Assembly (NCBI RefSeq): GCF_025808395.1
Contig: NZ_CP075524.1
Location: forward strand, 1,178,001 to 1,242,000
Length of the DNA: 64,000 nucleotides
Origin: Microcella sp.
GTDB lineage: Bacteria > Actinomycetota > Actinomycetes > Actinomycetales > Microbacteriaceae
Direction: 5' to 3'
In this document: positions 15,155 to 23,875 of the stretch, piece after piece
Layout: every line of letters starts with the position of its first letter
Position numbering within the stretch: position 1 is the stretch's first letter
Program-made: the position numbers and the translations under genes
The notes under the pieces: model-generated
What the model was told of the DNA's origin: nothing
The model's database searches: none
What the model saw: only the letters and a program-made list of their open reading frames with translations

Positions 15155-17549
15155 TGTTGAAGCTTCCGACGAGCACGGCGGTCGTGACGGCGATGACGGC
15201 CACCGCGATCGCGACCACCACCACAGCCGTGTCTGAGCGACGCCACGGCGAGGGGCGAGTCCACGTGCGCGGGCCGGGCGCGCCGAAGCCGCGCGCCTCC
15301 ATGCCGATCGCGAGCGCAGAACCGCGGCGAATCGAGAGCACCAGCAGCGAGAACACCAACCCTCCGGCGCGACGCACGCGACTGCGGTCGCCGATGCCGC
15401 GCGCGCGACGCGCCCGCTCGAGCATGCGCGCGTCGTCGCGCAGCACGGTGAGCAGGCGCAGTGCGGCGACACCCCCGAGCACGAATCGACTCGGCAGTCG
15501 CAGATTCTGACCGAGAGCATCCCCCAACCGCGTCGCATCAGGCCGCGCGAACAGGGCGATCGCGGGCACCCCGATGGCGAGAATGCGCAGCAGGGTGGCG
15601 AAGGCGAGCTCGATCGAGCCATCGCTGATCTGCACGAGAAGAAACTCGGCGTAGACAGTGCCGCTCGACTGCCCGTAGAGCACGATCGTGATCGCGGCGA
15701 ACGGGGCCGCGATGAGAATCGGGGCGATGCGGCGCAGCAGGGTGCGCCACGGGATGCCCAAGAGGGGTATCAGCAGCCACTGCAGCGTCACGGCGACCGC
15801 GGCCGACACCACGTCGATCGTCGTGACCAGCAGCAGGGCAGGCACGAGCGAGGCCGCGATCGCGGCGACGGGGTTGAGCCGCTCGCCCAGCGGCGCCCGC
15901 GCGTCGAGTCGTGCCCGGGCGTCGACGCCCGCTCGCGCGGCAGAGTTTGTCCGCTCGCCCCGGAAACCTTCTCCGGCGCTCGGCGTGTCGTCGCCGACAC
16001 GCCCACCGGCGTCGGCAACACCGGGTCGAGCGGACGCAAGAGGCTCAGCGAGTTCGGCCTGAGCGGGTTGCTCGGCCTCGGGTCGAGAGTCGAGCGCCGG
16101 CAGGGCGACCTCGCGCGCGCCGAGCGCCTCGACCAGGGCGCGGTCGTGCGTCGCCATGACGACGGCTCCCCCGGCGTCGCGGTGCTCGGCGAGCAGCGCC
16201 GCCAGCCCGGCCCACGTGCGCGCGTCTTGGCCGAAGCTCGGCTCATCGAGCAGCAGCACGGGCGGTGCCGTGGCCAAAGCTGTCGCCACCGAGAGCCGGC
16301 GCTGCTCGCCTCCACTCAGCGAGAAGGGGCTCGAGCCCGCGTGCCGCCGCAAGCCGAGCCGATCGAGCAGCGTGTCGACACGCGCGGCAGTTGGTGGCCC
16401 CGCCTCAGGCGACGCACCGCGCCCGCGCGAGGCAGCGCGCTCGAGTGCGCGCGGCCCCACGGCCAGTTCGTCGCGCACGGTGCCGGCGACGAACTGGTGC
16501 TCGGGGTTCTGAAAGACGACGCCGAAGCGCGCGGCGAGCTCGGCGGAACTCCACTCGGTGGGCGAGCCTGCCTCGAGTGCCTCGATGAGCCCGCCCGCGG
16601 GCGGCAGCAGGCCGGCGAGGGTGAGCAGCACCGTGCTCTTGCCTGCGCCGTTGGGCCCGGTCAGGGCGATGACCTCGCCCGCGCGCACCGTCAGGTCGAG
16701 CCCGAGCTCGATCGGCTCGCCCCCGGCGGGCCGCACATCGAGGGCCTCGCAGCGCACGAGCGGCGCACCGGCCGGGGCCGTCGCCGGTGCCGGATGCTCG
16801 GGCTCACGCCCCGCAACCCACACGCCGCGCGCCGCCAAGGCCTGCCCCTGCTCGGCGAGCACCGCGTCGATCGGCCCATCGGCGATGACTCGCCCGCCGT
16901 CGAGCACGATCACGCGGTCGACGAGCGAGGCCCACACGTCGACACGGTGCTCGACGACGACGAGCGTCAACCCGCGATCGCGCACGAGCTCGGCGACCGT
17001 GCGGGCCACCTGCACGACTCCTGCGGGGTCGAGCTGGGCGGTCGGCTCGTCGAGCAGCAGTGCCGCGGGCTCGAGCGCGAGCACTCCGGCGAGCGCGAGC
17101 CGCTGACGCTGCCCGCCCGACAGCCTGGCGCCCTCGGCGCCGTCGGGCAGGTCGAGCCCGACGGCTGCCAGACAGGCGTCGACGCGCTCGGCGATCTGCG
17201 CGGCAGGCACCCCGAGGTTCTCGGGCCCGAACGCCACGTCGTCTCGAGCGCGCGCGAGCACCAGTTGAGCATCCGGATCCTGCAGCAGCAGGCCCACCCG
17301 CCCGCGTGCCTCGCCCGGCGACCGGTCGTCGACGAGCAGCTCGCCGCGCTGATCGCCCTCGTCTGAGCCGCCGAGCACGCCGGCCCACGCCTGCAGCAGG
17401 GTCGACTTGCCGCTGCCCGAGGCTCCGAGCAGCAGCACGCGCTCACCCGGCGCGATGGTGAGGTCGAGGTCGTCGAGCACAGGTGTCGTGCGGCCGGCCG
17501 GAACCCAGCTCCAGCCGACCGCGCGCAGCGCGGCGCCCGTCGTCGTCAC
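15144..17549 (-). CDS. Fused ECF transporter ATPase-ATPase-EcfT protein (YkoD-YkoC type)
   Basis: 801 residues carry three usually separate parts of an energy-coupling-factor importer. The first ATPase has P-loop GASGSGKST at 42-50 and an LSGGQ signature. The second has P-loop GPNGAGKST with Lys304 and 'LSGGEQRR'. From about 550 a membrane EcfT domain follows, with five or so hydrophobic segments and the Arg-rich coupling motifs 'ERARRARGIG' and 'GMEARGFGAPG'. YkoD usually holds only the two ATPases. The gene overlaps ykoE by 4 bp downstream of the TPP riboswitch, so the likely cargo is a thiamine precursor (HMP/thiamine). Confidence 0.94.
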   Translation of the reverse strand: MTTTGAALRAVGWSWVPAGRTTPVLDDLDLTIAPGERVLLLGASGSGKSTLLQAWAGVLGGSDEGDQRGELLVDDRSPGEARGRVGLLLQDPDAQLVLARARDDVAFGPENLGVPAAQIAERVDACLAAVGLDLPDGAEGARLSGGQRQRLALAGVLALEPAALLLDEPTAQLDPAGVVQVARTVAELVRDRGLTLVVVEHRVDVWASLVDRVIVLDGGRVIADGPIDAVLAEQGQALAARGVWVAGREPEHPAPATAPAGAPLVRCEALDVRPAGGEPIELGLDLTVRAGEVIALTGPNGAGKSTVLLTLAGLLPPAGGLIEALEAGSPTEWSSAELAARFGVVFQNPEHQFVAGTVRDELAVGPRALERAASRGRGASPEAGPPTAARVDTLLDRLGLRRHAGSSPFSLSGGEQRRLSVATALATAPPVLLLDEPSFGQDARTWAGLAALLAEHRDAGGAVVMATHDRALVEALGAREVALPALDSRPEAEQPAQAELAEPLASARPGVADAGGRVGDDTPSAGEGFRGERTNSAARAGVDARARLDARAPLGERLNPVAAIAASLVPALLLVTTIDVVSAAVAVTLQWLLIPLLGIPWRTLLRRIAPILIAAPFAAITIVLYGQSSGTVYAEFLLVQISDGSIELAFATLLRILAIGVPAIALFARPDATRLGDALGQNLRLPSRFVLGGVAALRLLTVLRDDARMLERARRARGIGDRSRVRRAGGLVFSLLVLSIRRGSALAIGMEARGFGAPGPRTWTRPSPWRRSDTAVVVVAIAVAVIAVTTAVLVGSFNSVI

Positions 17550-18178
17550 GAGGTCGATGGGGGTTCCTCACGAGCGGCGATCTCGCGCCCGGCGGCGAAT
17601 CGCGACAGCGCGCCCGTGCGGGCGAGCCCGCGCACGATGAGCCAGCTGCCGAGACCCGCGATGAGCGCGCCAGACACGATGGCGCTCGACGCGTAGACGA
17701 CCATGAACTCGGGGCGCGCCGCGGCGTAGTAGAACGTGAGGTCCATGACGACGAGACCAGCGGCGGCGCCGATGCCCGCGACGATCGCCGGCACGAGACT
17801 CCACGCTCGGTAGAGGAAGAGCGCGAACACGATCTCGGCGCCGAGGCCCTGCACAAGGCCCCACGCGAGTGCCGTCCAGCCCCAGAAGCCGCCGAGCAGC
17901 GCCGAGACCGCGGCGGCGACGAGCTCGCCGTAGAGGGCAGCGCCCGGCTTGCGCACGATGAGGCCGACGAGCACCGCCGGAAAGAGCCAGACGGCGTAGA
18001 CGAGCGCCTGCAGCCCGGGCAGCACCGCTTCGATCGGCGCGGTGAGGGGCGAGTAGACCAAATTCCAGAGGGTGAAGACGAGACCGCCGGCGACGCCGAG
18101 CACGCTCGCGACGACGATATCGACGACGCGCCACCTCATCGAGGGGCGAGTGCGGGTAGTGGTTGCAGTGCTGACCAT
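17546..18178 (-). CDS. ykoE: ECF transporter S component, YkoE family
   Basis: 210 residues from the ATG at 18178 (AAAGG site upstream). Six hydrophobic segments, with 'MRWRVVDIVVASVLGVAGGLVF' at the start and 'LGGFWGWTALAWGLVQGLGAEIVFALF' in the middle, match the YkoE substrate-binding subunit of thiamine-precursor importers. It is the first gene after the TPP riboswitch and is coupled to the fused ATPase/EcfT gene. Expression should fall when TPP is plentiful. Confidence 0.94.
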   Translation of the reverse strand: MVSTATTTRTRPSMRWRVVDIVVASVLGVAGGLVFTLWNLVYSPLTAPIEAVLPGLQALVYAVWLFPAVLVGLIVRKPGAALYGELVAAAVSALLGGFWGWTALAWGLVQGLGAEIVFALFLYRAWSLVPAIVAGIGAAAGLVVMDLTFYYAAARPEFMVVYASSAIVSGALIAGLGSWLIVRGLARTGALSRFAAGREIAAREEPPSTS

Positions 18179-18246
18179 GTGCGTGCCTTTCGCTCTGCGC
18201 GGGCACGACGGTCGCACCCGCGGTTTCGGTCGGCACGGGTGCGAGA

Positions 18247-18340
18247 AGTCCTCCCTGCGCCGGCATGATCCGGATCAGGTTCGACGGTCGAAGCTTGAAA
18301 TGAGCTTCCTCTCAGCCCGGCTCACCGGACTCCCGTGTAC
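18247..18340 (-). ncRNA. TPP riboswitch (THI element)
   Basis: On the minus strand the leader holds the THI-box hallmarks in order: the P1/P2 strand ending in 'CCGGTGAGCCGGGCTGAGAGG', then 'ACCTGATCCGGATCATGCCG', then 'GCGCAGGGAGGA'. The CTGAGA and ACCTGATC...GGATCATGC blocks contact thiamine pyrophosphate. The element ends about 70 nt before the ykoE start, leaving room for a translational switch at the ribosome-binding site. No U-tract terminator is visible. Confidence 0.96.
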
Positions 18341-18426
18341 GAGCACCAGTCTACGGCCCCCAGGCAGACCCGTGCGCCGTGGATCGACCGGTCGCAGCGA
18401 CGCCCGTGCCAACTAGGCTTCGAGGC

Positions 18427-19284
18427 ATGGAACTGGCCTTCTCGCCCGAGCTGCTCATCGCCTTCGCCACACTGCTCGTGCTCGAGATCGTGCTGGGCAT
18501 CGACAACGTCGTGTTCATCTCGATTCTCGCCGCGAAACTGCCGCCAGAGCAGCAGAATCGGGCACGCGTGCTCGGGCTGACGCTCGCGATGTTCATGCGC
18601 ATCGCGCTGCTCTTCGCCGCGACCTGGATCATCGGCCTCACCGCCGACATCTTCGAGCTGTTCGGCATGGGCTTCTCGGGCCGAGATCTCATCTTGATAC
18701 TCGGCGGCCTCTTTCTCGTCTACAAGGCCGTGGTCGAGATTCACGAGAAGCTCGAGGGCGAGCAGGGCCACGCTCGCACGGGCAAGGCGGTGACGTTCGG
18801 CGGCGTCATCGTGCAGATTCTGCTCATCGACATCGTGTTCTCGCTCGATTCGGTCATCACCGCGGTCGGCATGGTCGACGAGCTCTGGATCATGATCGCG
18901 GCTGTCGTCATCGCGATCGTGCTGATGCTCTTCACCGCCAAGGCGATCAGCGACTTCGTCAACCGCCACCCCACGGTCAAGATGCTCGCCCTCGCCTTTC
19001 TCGTGCTCATCGGTGCCACGCTCATCGCCGAAGGCTTCGACGTGCACATCGACAAGGCGCTCATCTACGGCCCCATCGCGTTCGCGATCGGTGTCGAGGT
19101 GCTCAACCTGCTCTACCGTCGAGGCCAGGCGAAGCGACGCGCCACAGCCCCCGAGCCTGTCGAACTGCGACCGACGCTCGTGAAAGAGCCGCGCCCCGCG
19201 CGCATCACCCCCGTGCCGCTCGGCGCCGAGCGCCGATCGCTCGCCGCCCTCGACGCCATGAACCAGCCAGACGGAGCGCCGTGA
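18427..19284 (+). CDS. TerC family integral membrane protein
   Basis: 285 residues from the ATG at 18427. Seven or more hydrophobic segments carry the family's acidic membrane motifs 'LEIVLGIDNVVFISILA' and 'IDIVFSLDSVITAVGM'. TerC proteins are linked to metal (Mn2+) efflux or metallation of secreted proteins, and to tellurite resistance. A 45-residue hydrophilic tail lacks CBS domains. The stop overlaps the start of the sensor kinase gene (TGATG), so TerC, kinase and regulator appear translationally linked. Confidence 0.93.
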   Translation: MELAFSPELLIAFATLLVLEIVLGIDNVVFISILAAKLPPEQQNRARVLGLTLAMFMRIALLFAATWIIGLTADIFELFGMGFSGRDLILILGGLFLVYKAVVEIHEKLEGEQGHARTGKAVTFGGVIVQILLIDIVFSLDSVITAVGMVDELWIMIAAVVIAIVLMLFTAKAISDFVNRHPTVKMLALAFLVLIGATLIAEGFDVHIDKALIYGPIAFAIGVEVLNLLYRRGQAKRRATAPEPVELRPTLVKEPRPARITPVPLGAERRSLAALDAMNQPDGAP

Positions 19285-20858
19285 TGACTGCCGAAGGCGC
19301 ACAGCAGCAGTCGGGCCCAGCCGTCGACGTGCTCGTGCGGCGCATTCTCGAGCGCGCCGACACGCTCGACGAGGGCCACCACAAGGTGGGGCTGCTGGTC
19401 TCGGCCGCCCAAGTGTTCGCCGAAGACCTCGACGTCACCGCCGCACTGCAGCGCATCGTCGCCGTCGCTCGAGAACTGGTCGGAGCACAGTACGGCGCAC
19501 TCGGGGTCATCGGCCCGAACGGCAGGCTCGAGCGCTTTCTGCACGCGGGACTGAGCGACGAGCAGGTGCGGCTGATGGGCGAGCCGCCGAGCGGCAAGGG
19601 CATTCTGGGGGCGGTGATCACCGAGGGGGCGAGCATCCGTCTCGATCATCTCTCGCACGACGCCCGCTCAGTGGGTTTTCCGGCCCACCACCCGCCCATG
19701 GATTCGTTTCTCGGCGTGCCCATCGATATCGACGGCACCGTCTTCGGCAACCTCTACCTCACCGAGCGCCGCGACGGAGCCTTCGACGAGGTCGACGAAG
19801 AGATCATCGCCACACTGGCCGGCATGGCGGCCACGGCGATCGCCAACTCGCGGCTCTACGAGCAGTCGCAGAACGACCGCCGGTGGCTCACCGAATCAGA
19901 GAAGCTCACCCAGCGTCTGCTCTCGGGTGCTGTCGACGGCGACGACGAGGCCGCCATCATCGAGGTCGTGCGCGAACTCGCGCAGGCCACGCACGTTGCG
20001 CTCGTGAGCGCCGACGACGCGTCGAACGATGCCCGCAGCGAGCTCGCGCGACTGGCGGGCACCGACGGGCACGGCCCGGTGCTGATCGTGCCGATGCAGG
20101 GCAGCGCCGATCGGCCCGTCGGCGAGCTCGGCATCGCTCGCAGCGCCAGCGGTCACCCCTTCACCGACGCCGAGCGCGCCACGATCACGAGTTTTGCCCG
20201 CTCGGTGACCATCGCTCGTGAACTCGCCGGGGCCCGCGTCGACGAGCAGCGCATCGCGCTCGCCGACGAGCGCGAGCGCATCGCGCGCGACTTGCACGAC
20301 CACGTCATCCAGAGCCTCTTCGCGGTGGGGCTCACCCTGCAGAGCGTCGTGGGCGACCCGAGCACCCCGACGGGGGGCAAGATCGCGGCGCAGGTCGACG
20401 CGATCGATTCGACGATCCGGCAGATTCGTCTCGCGATCTACAAGCTCTCGAGCCCTCCGAGCGCGGCGACCTACAGCCTTCGCGCTCGCATCAACACGCT
20501 GGTGCGCGAGACCCTCGACGGCGAGCAGCTTGACTCTCGGCTCGAGTTCAGCGGGCCGGTCGACACGCTCGTCGACACCGAGCTCGGCGACGAGGTGGCC
20601 GCGGTGCTGCGAGAGGGCCTGTCGAATGTGATGCGGCACGCGCACGCCACCACGGTCGAGGCGAGTGTGGCGGTGCGGGGTGCCGCCGTCGTCGTCACGG
20701 TTCGCGACGACGGGGTGGGCATGTCTGAGACCGCGCGCCGCAGCGGGCTCGCGAATCTCGCGGCCCGGGCGCACGAGCGCGGGGGTAGCTTTGTCATCGA
20801 ACCAGCCTCACCCCAGGGAACACTCGTGCGGTGGAGCGTACCCTGGGAGGCACGATGA
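19284..20858 (+). CDS. GAF-domain sensor histidine kinase (DevS/NarX-like)
   Basis: 524 residues from the ATG at 19284; GGAG lies 7 bp upstream, and an in-frame GTG at 19281 is the alternative. A GAF domain (about 45-185) includes 'QYGALGVIGPNGRLERFLHAG' and 'FLGVPIDIDGTVFGNLYLTE', typical of DevS/DosT-type sensors. A second, poorer GAF-like segment follows. The HisKA_3 motif 'ERERIARDLHDHVIQSLFAV' places the phosphoacceptor at His338, and an HATPase domain ends the protein ('VRDDGVGMSE'). There is no transmembrane segment. It overlaps its regulator gene by 4 bp. Confidence 0.94.
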   Translation: MTAEGAQQQSGPAVDVLVRRILERADTLDEGHHKVGLLVSAAQVFAEDLDVTAALQRIVAVARELVGAQYGALGVIGPNGRLERFLHAGLSDEQVRLMGEPPSGKGILGAVITEGASIRLDHLSHDARSVGFPAHHPPMDSFLGVPIDIDGTVFGNLYLTERRDGAFDEVDEEIIATLAGMAATAIANSRLYEQSQNDRRWLTESEKLTQRLLSGAVDGDDEAAIIEVVRELAQATHVALVSADDASNDARSELARLAGTDGHGPVLIVPMQGSADRPVGELGIARSASGHPFTDAERATITSFARSVTIARELAGARVDEQRIALADERERIARDLHDHVIQSLFAVGLTLQSVVGDPSTPTGGKIAAQVDAIDSTIRQIRLAIYKLSSPPSAATYSLRARINTLVRETLDGEQLDSRLEFSGPVDTLVDTELGDEVAAVLREGLSNVMRHAHATTVEASVAVRGAAVVVTVRDDGVGMSETARRSGLANLAARAHERGGSFVIEPASPQGTLVRWSVPWEAR

Positions 20859-21508
20859 ACTCTTCTGTCATGGTGTTTCTGCTCGACGATCATGAGATCG
20901 TGCGCCGCGGCATCGCCGACCTGCTCGAGCAGGAAGACGACATCACGGTCGTCGGAGAGGCAGGGGTCGCGACGGGCGCCGCCGAGGCGATTCTGGCGTC
21001 GGGCGCCACCGTCGCAGTGCTCGACGGCAGACTGCCCGACGGCAGCGGCATCGATGTGTGCCGAGATCTCAAGTCAGAGCGGCCCGAGCTCGGGTGCCTC
21101 ATTCTCACCTCGTACGACGACGACGAAGCAGTGCTGGCTGCCGTGCTCGCCGGCGCCAACGGGTACCTGCTGAAAGAGGTGCGGGCCACGAGTCTGATCG
21201 AGGCGATTCGTCGCGTGTCGGCGGGCGAGACACTGCTCGATGCCGCCGTCACCGAGCGAGTGCTGAGCCGCGCGCACGATGCCTCGGCCGCGTCTCCGCT
21301 CGACGCGCTCACCCCCCGCGAGACCGACATTCTCGCGCTCATCGCCGAGGGCCTCTCGAATCGCGAGATCGGGGCGCGCCTCTTTCTCGCCGAGAAGACC
21401 GTCAAGAACTATGTGAGCGGCATTCTGTCGAAGCTCGGAATGCAGCGACGCACGCAAGCGGCCGTGCTCGCCACCGAGTGGATGCCCAAGAACGGCAAGC
21501 AGCGCTGA
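20855..21508 (+). CDS. NarL/FixJ-type response regulator (DevR-like)
   Basis: 217 residues from the ATG at 20855, with GGGAGG just upstream. The receiver has phosphoacceptor Asp57 in 'AVLDGRLPDGSG' and Lys in 'YLLKEVRA'. The LuxR-type HTH is 'LTPRETDILALIAEGLSNRE' followed by an 'AEKTVKNYVSGILSKLGM' recognition helix, close to DevR/DosR. It is the natural partner of the GAF kinase immediately upstream and the last gene of the TerC-kinase-regulator chain. Confidence 0.95.
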   Translation: MNSSVMVFLLDDHEIVRRGIADLLEQEDDITVVGEAGVATGAAEAILASGATVAVLDGRLPDGSGIDVCRDLKSERPELGCLILTSYDDDEAVLAAVLAGANGYLLKEVRATSLIEAIRRVSAGETLLDAAVTERVLSRAHDASAASPLDALTPRETDILALIAEGLSNREIGARLFLAEKTVKNYVSGILSKLGMQRRTQAAVLATEWMPKNGKQR

Positions 21509-21536
21509 GCAGCTCGGTCGTGGCGCGACCCCGCTG

Positions 21537-22379
21537 CTATGACGCCGTCTGCCTCGCGCGCCGGGCTGCCAGTTCTTGGTGCCCCCAGCGCAGTCCTTTG
21601 GCGATCGGGTAGACCGCGAGAAACACCCACGCGGGCGCTCGCAAGGCGCGATTGCGAACGTTGTGGTGGGTGTAGGTGCGGTCGAAGCGGCCGACGTACG
21701 AGACGTAGTCTCGGGGGCTGTCGTCGACCCTGCGGGCCGACATGCCCGTCACCATCGTCGGAACGTAGACGGCACGCAGCCCCGCATCGTAGAGGTGCAC
21801 TGAGATGTCGATGTCTTCGTGAAACAGGTCTTCTTCGTCTCGGCACACGTCGTCGCGAATGGCCCGCCAGGCGGTGGCGCGCAGTGCCATGTTGCTGCCG
21901 AAAACGAAGCTGTACTCGCGCGCGAGCTTGAGCATGGCGCGGCGCAGGGTGTCGTCGGCGCGCAACCCGAACCGGCGAAGCGGCATGTCGTAGTAGAGCA
22001 CGGGGCCGGTCGTCGCCGCAACGGTCGGGTCGACGAAGGCCTTCTGCACTTCGGCCACCCACGTGGGCTCGAGCACTGAGTCGGCATCGATGCGCCCGAT
22101 GACGTCGCCCACGGCGCTGTCGAGGCCCAGGTTGCGAGTGGGCACGAGCCCCTGCTCGACGTTCTGGCTGAGCAACCGCAGGGGCGCGTCGGGGTTCGCC
22201 TGCTGCAGCTCGGTGACGATGTCGACCGTGCGGTCGGTCGACAGGTTGTCGACGACGATGATCTCGTGCGCCGGCACCGTCTGCGTGAGCGCGGCCGTCA
22301 CGCACGACCTGATGGTCGACTCTTCGTTGAACGCGGGGATGACGATCGACACGGTGGGCAGCGCTGCGAGTGCGGTCAT
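21537..22379 (-). CDS. Family 2 glycosyltransferase
   Basis: A 280-residue GT-A enzyme: 'VSIVIPAFNEESTIRSCV' (nucleotide-binding strand), 'EIIVVDNLSTDRT', the metal-binding D-x-D-like 'GRIDADSVLEPTW' and 'HEDIDISVHLYDAG'. It is a cytoplasmic transferase with at most a weak hydrophobic segment near the C terminus ('APAWVFLAVYPIAKGL'). Donor and acceptor are unknown. The start overlaps the acetyltransferase stop by 4 bp (ATGA), so the two form an operon. Confidence 0.92.
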   Translation of the reverse strand: MTALAALPTVSIVIPAFNEESTIRSCVTAALTQTVPAHEIIVVDNLSTDRTVDIVTELQQANPDAPLRLLSQNVEQGLVPTRNLGLDSAVGDVIGRIDADSVLEPTWVAEVQKAFVDPTVAATTGPVLYYDMPLRRFGLRADDTLRRAMLKLAREYSFVFGSNMALRATAWRAIRDDVCRDEEDLFHEDIDISVHLYDAGLRAVYVPTMVTGMSARRVDDSPRDYVSYVGRFDRTYTHHNVRNRALRAPAWVFLAVYPIAKGLRWGHQELAARRARQTAS

Positions 22380-22927
22380 GAGAGTGGCCCGTCGTCGTGA
22401 GTGTCAGCGGTGATCGGCGCCGCGAGCAGCGACACCATGATCGAACCGCCCTTGGTGCGCTGTGTGCCCACTTCGACGAATCCGAGTCGAGCATGAAAGG
22501 CCTGGCTGCCCGGATTGGGCGGGTCGAGATTCACTTCGCATGTGACCTCGCGTCGACCCTGCCGCCTCGCCGCGTCGAAGACGGCGTCGTAGAGCACTGC
22601 GCCGAGCCCCGCACCGCGCTCACTCTCGGCGATGACGATGCGATCGACATAGAGGTGATCGACAGCACGCGCCTCGAAGAATCGGTAGTTCTCGCTGTCG
22701 TAGTCGGCGCCAGGGGCGATCGCGATGACGAAGCCCACCAGAATGCCCTCGCGCTCGAGCCCCAGGGCGAGGTCTGCCACCGTGATGAGCCGGGCGAGAT
22801 CGCTCGTCGGCGTCGCGGGCACGGCCGGCGACGCGGCGTCGTTGAGCGGCGCGATCTCGGGCGCGTCGCTCACCGAGAGCGGCCGCAACGAATAGCCGAC
22901 GTGTCGACTCAACTGCTGGGGGCTCAT
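22376..22927 (-). CDS. GNAT-family N-acetyltransferase
   Basis: 183 residues from the ATG at 22927; GTG at 22933 adds two residues. Motif A of the acetyl-CoA site is 'VDRIVIAESERGAGLGAVLYDAVF', and motif B is 'NPGSQAFHARLGFVEVGTQ'. The substrate is unknown. It is translationally coupled to the glycosyltransferase gene, so modification of a surface glycan or lipid precursor is possible but not shown. Confidence 0.9.
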   Translation of the reverse strand: MSPQQLSRHVGYSLRPLSVSDAPEIAPLNDAASPAVPATPTSDLARLITVADLALGLEREGILVGFVIAIAPGADYDSENYRFFEARAVDHLYVDRIVIAESERGAGLGAVLYDAVFDAARRQGRREVTCEVNLDPPNPGSQAFHARLGFVEVGTQRTKGGSIMVSLLAAPITADTHDDGPLS

Positions 22928-22974
22928 CGGCACGTGCTGAGCGTAGCAAGTGCAGGCGCTGAGCGGTGGGTGCC

Positions 22975-23643
22975 CTACTGCGCCCCGTTCGAGGCGAGCC
23001 AGGGGGCCGGGTTGATGGGGCTGCCGCCGATGCGGATCTCGAAGTGCAAGTGCGGCGCCGTGGTGACGCCGGTGCTGCCGACGGTGCCGACCTGATCGCC
23101 GACTCGCACCTCATCACCGACCGCGTGCCTGATCGAGCCGTGCTCCATGTGCCCGTAGACGCTCGAGACCGCTTGCCCGTTGACGACGTGGTCGATGACG
23201 ATGTAGACGCCGAGCGAGCTGCCCGAGGTGACGACCTTGCTCACGACCCCGTCGGCCATCGCGACGATCGGAAAGCCGCGCCCCGGGTTCCAGTCGATGC
23301 CGGTGTGATTGGTCGAGCACGCACCGCAGGCGGCCGTGCGATACCCGAACGGGCTGCCGACCGGCGCCCCTGCCCCGACCGGGTACATGAGCGGGGGCCG
23401 AGCGTCGACCGTGTATTCGAGGTTCTCGATCGGCGCGGCGGCGATCGACGCGGCGGCGAACACCTGGCTCACGGGCGGGGCATCGTCGCTCTCGTCGGCG
23501 ACGGCGATCGCCGCCGGAACAGCGTTGATGAGCAGCGCTGCGGCGGCGACGAGCGCGGTCGCCCCCACGAGGGCGCGATGGCGGAGGCTGTGCGGATCAA
23601 GCGCGGCGGCGCGCGCGAGCGAAGGGTGAACCAGATGGAGCAT
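22975..23643 (-). CDS. M23-family metallopeptidase (LytM/peptidoglycan endopeptidase type)
   Basis: 222 residues from the ATG at 23643. An N-terminal signal/anchor segment ('ALVGATALVAAAALLINAVPAAIA') is followed by an extracytoplasmic M23 domain. Zinc ligands are visible in 'HTGIDWNPG' (His and Asp) and 'HLHFE' (His). The motif 'GYRTAACGACSTNHTGID' contains an extra Cys pair that may form a disulfide. It probably cleaves peptidoglycan cross-bridges or activates a partner. It has a 232-nt upstream gap to the VIT gene, see findings. Confidence 0.93.
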   Translation of the reverse strand: MLHLVHPSLARAAALDPHSLRHRALVGATALVAAAALLINAVPAAIAVADESDDAPPVSQVFAAASIAAAPIENLEYTVDARPPLMYPVGAGAPVGSPFGYRTAACGACSTNHTGIDWNPGRGFPIVAMADGVVSKVVTSGSSLGVYIVIDHVVNGQAVSSVYGHMEHGSIRHAVGDEVRVGDQVGTVGSTGVTTAPHLHFEIRIGGSPINPAPWLASNGAQ

Positions 23644-23875
23644 GAGAAGAGTGACTTCCTGGTGGCGGCGGTCAGGCCGGAGACACGGTGAGTGCACGTC
23701 ATTGCGCGTTCGACCTCGCCACGCCCGCAATGAGGAGCTGACTCGTGAGGTCAGGAGGTCATAGCACCCGCCCGGCGGATAGCGTCACACCGGCGGCACT
23801 CGCCCCTGTCGGCTTCGGCGCCAACACTCCAGCGTTGCCGATGAACCTGGGAAACCCCTGTTCGCGTCCGAACGA

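Noticed and set aside
16068..17366. Plus-strand frame of 432 codons
   Set aside because: It is opposite the fused ECF ATPase gene; composition is Arg/Gly/His-rich without motifs.
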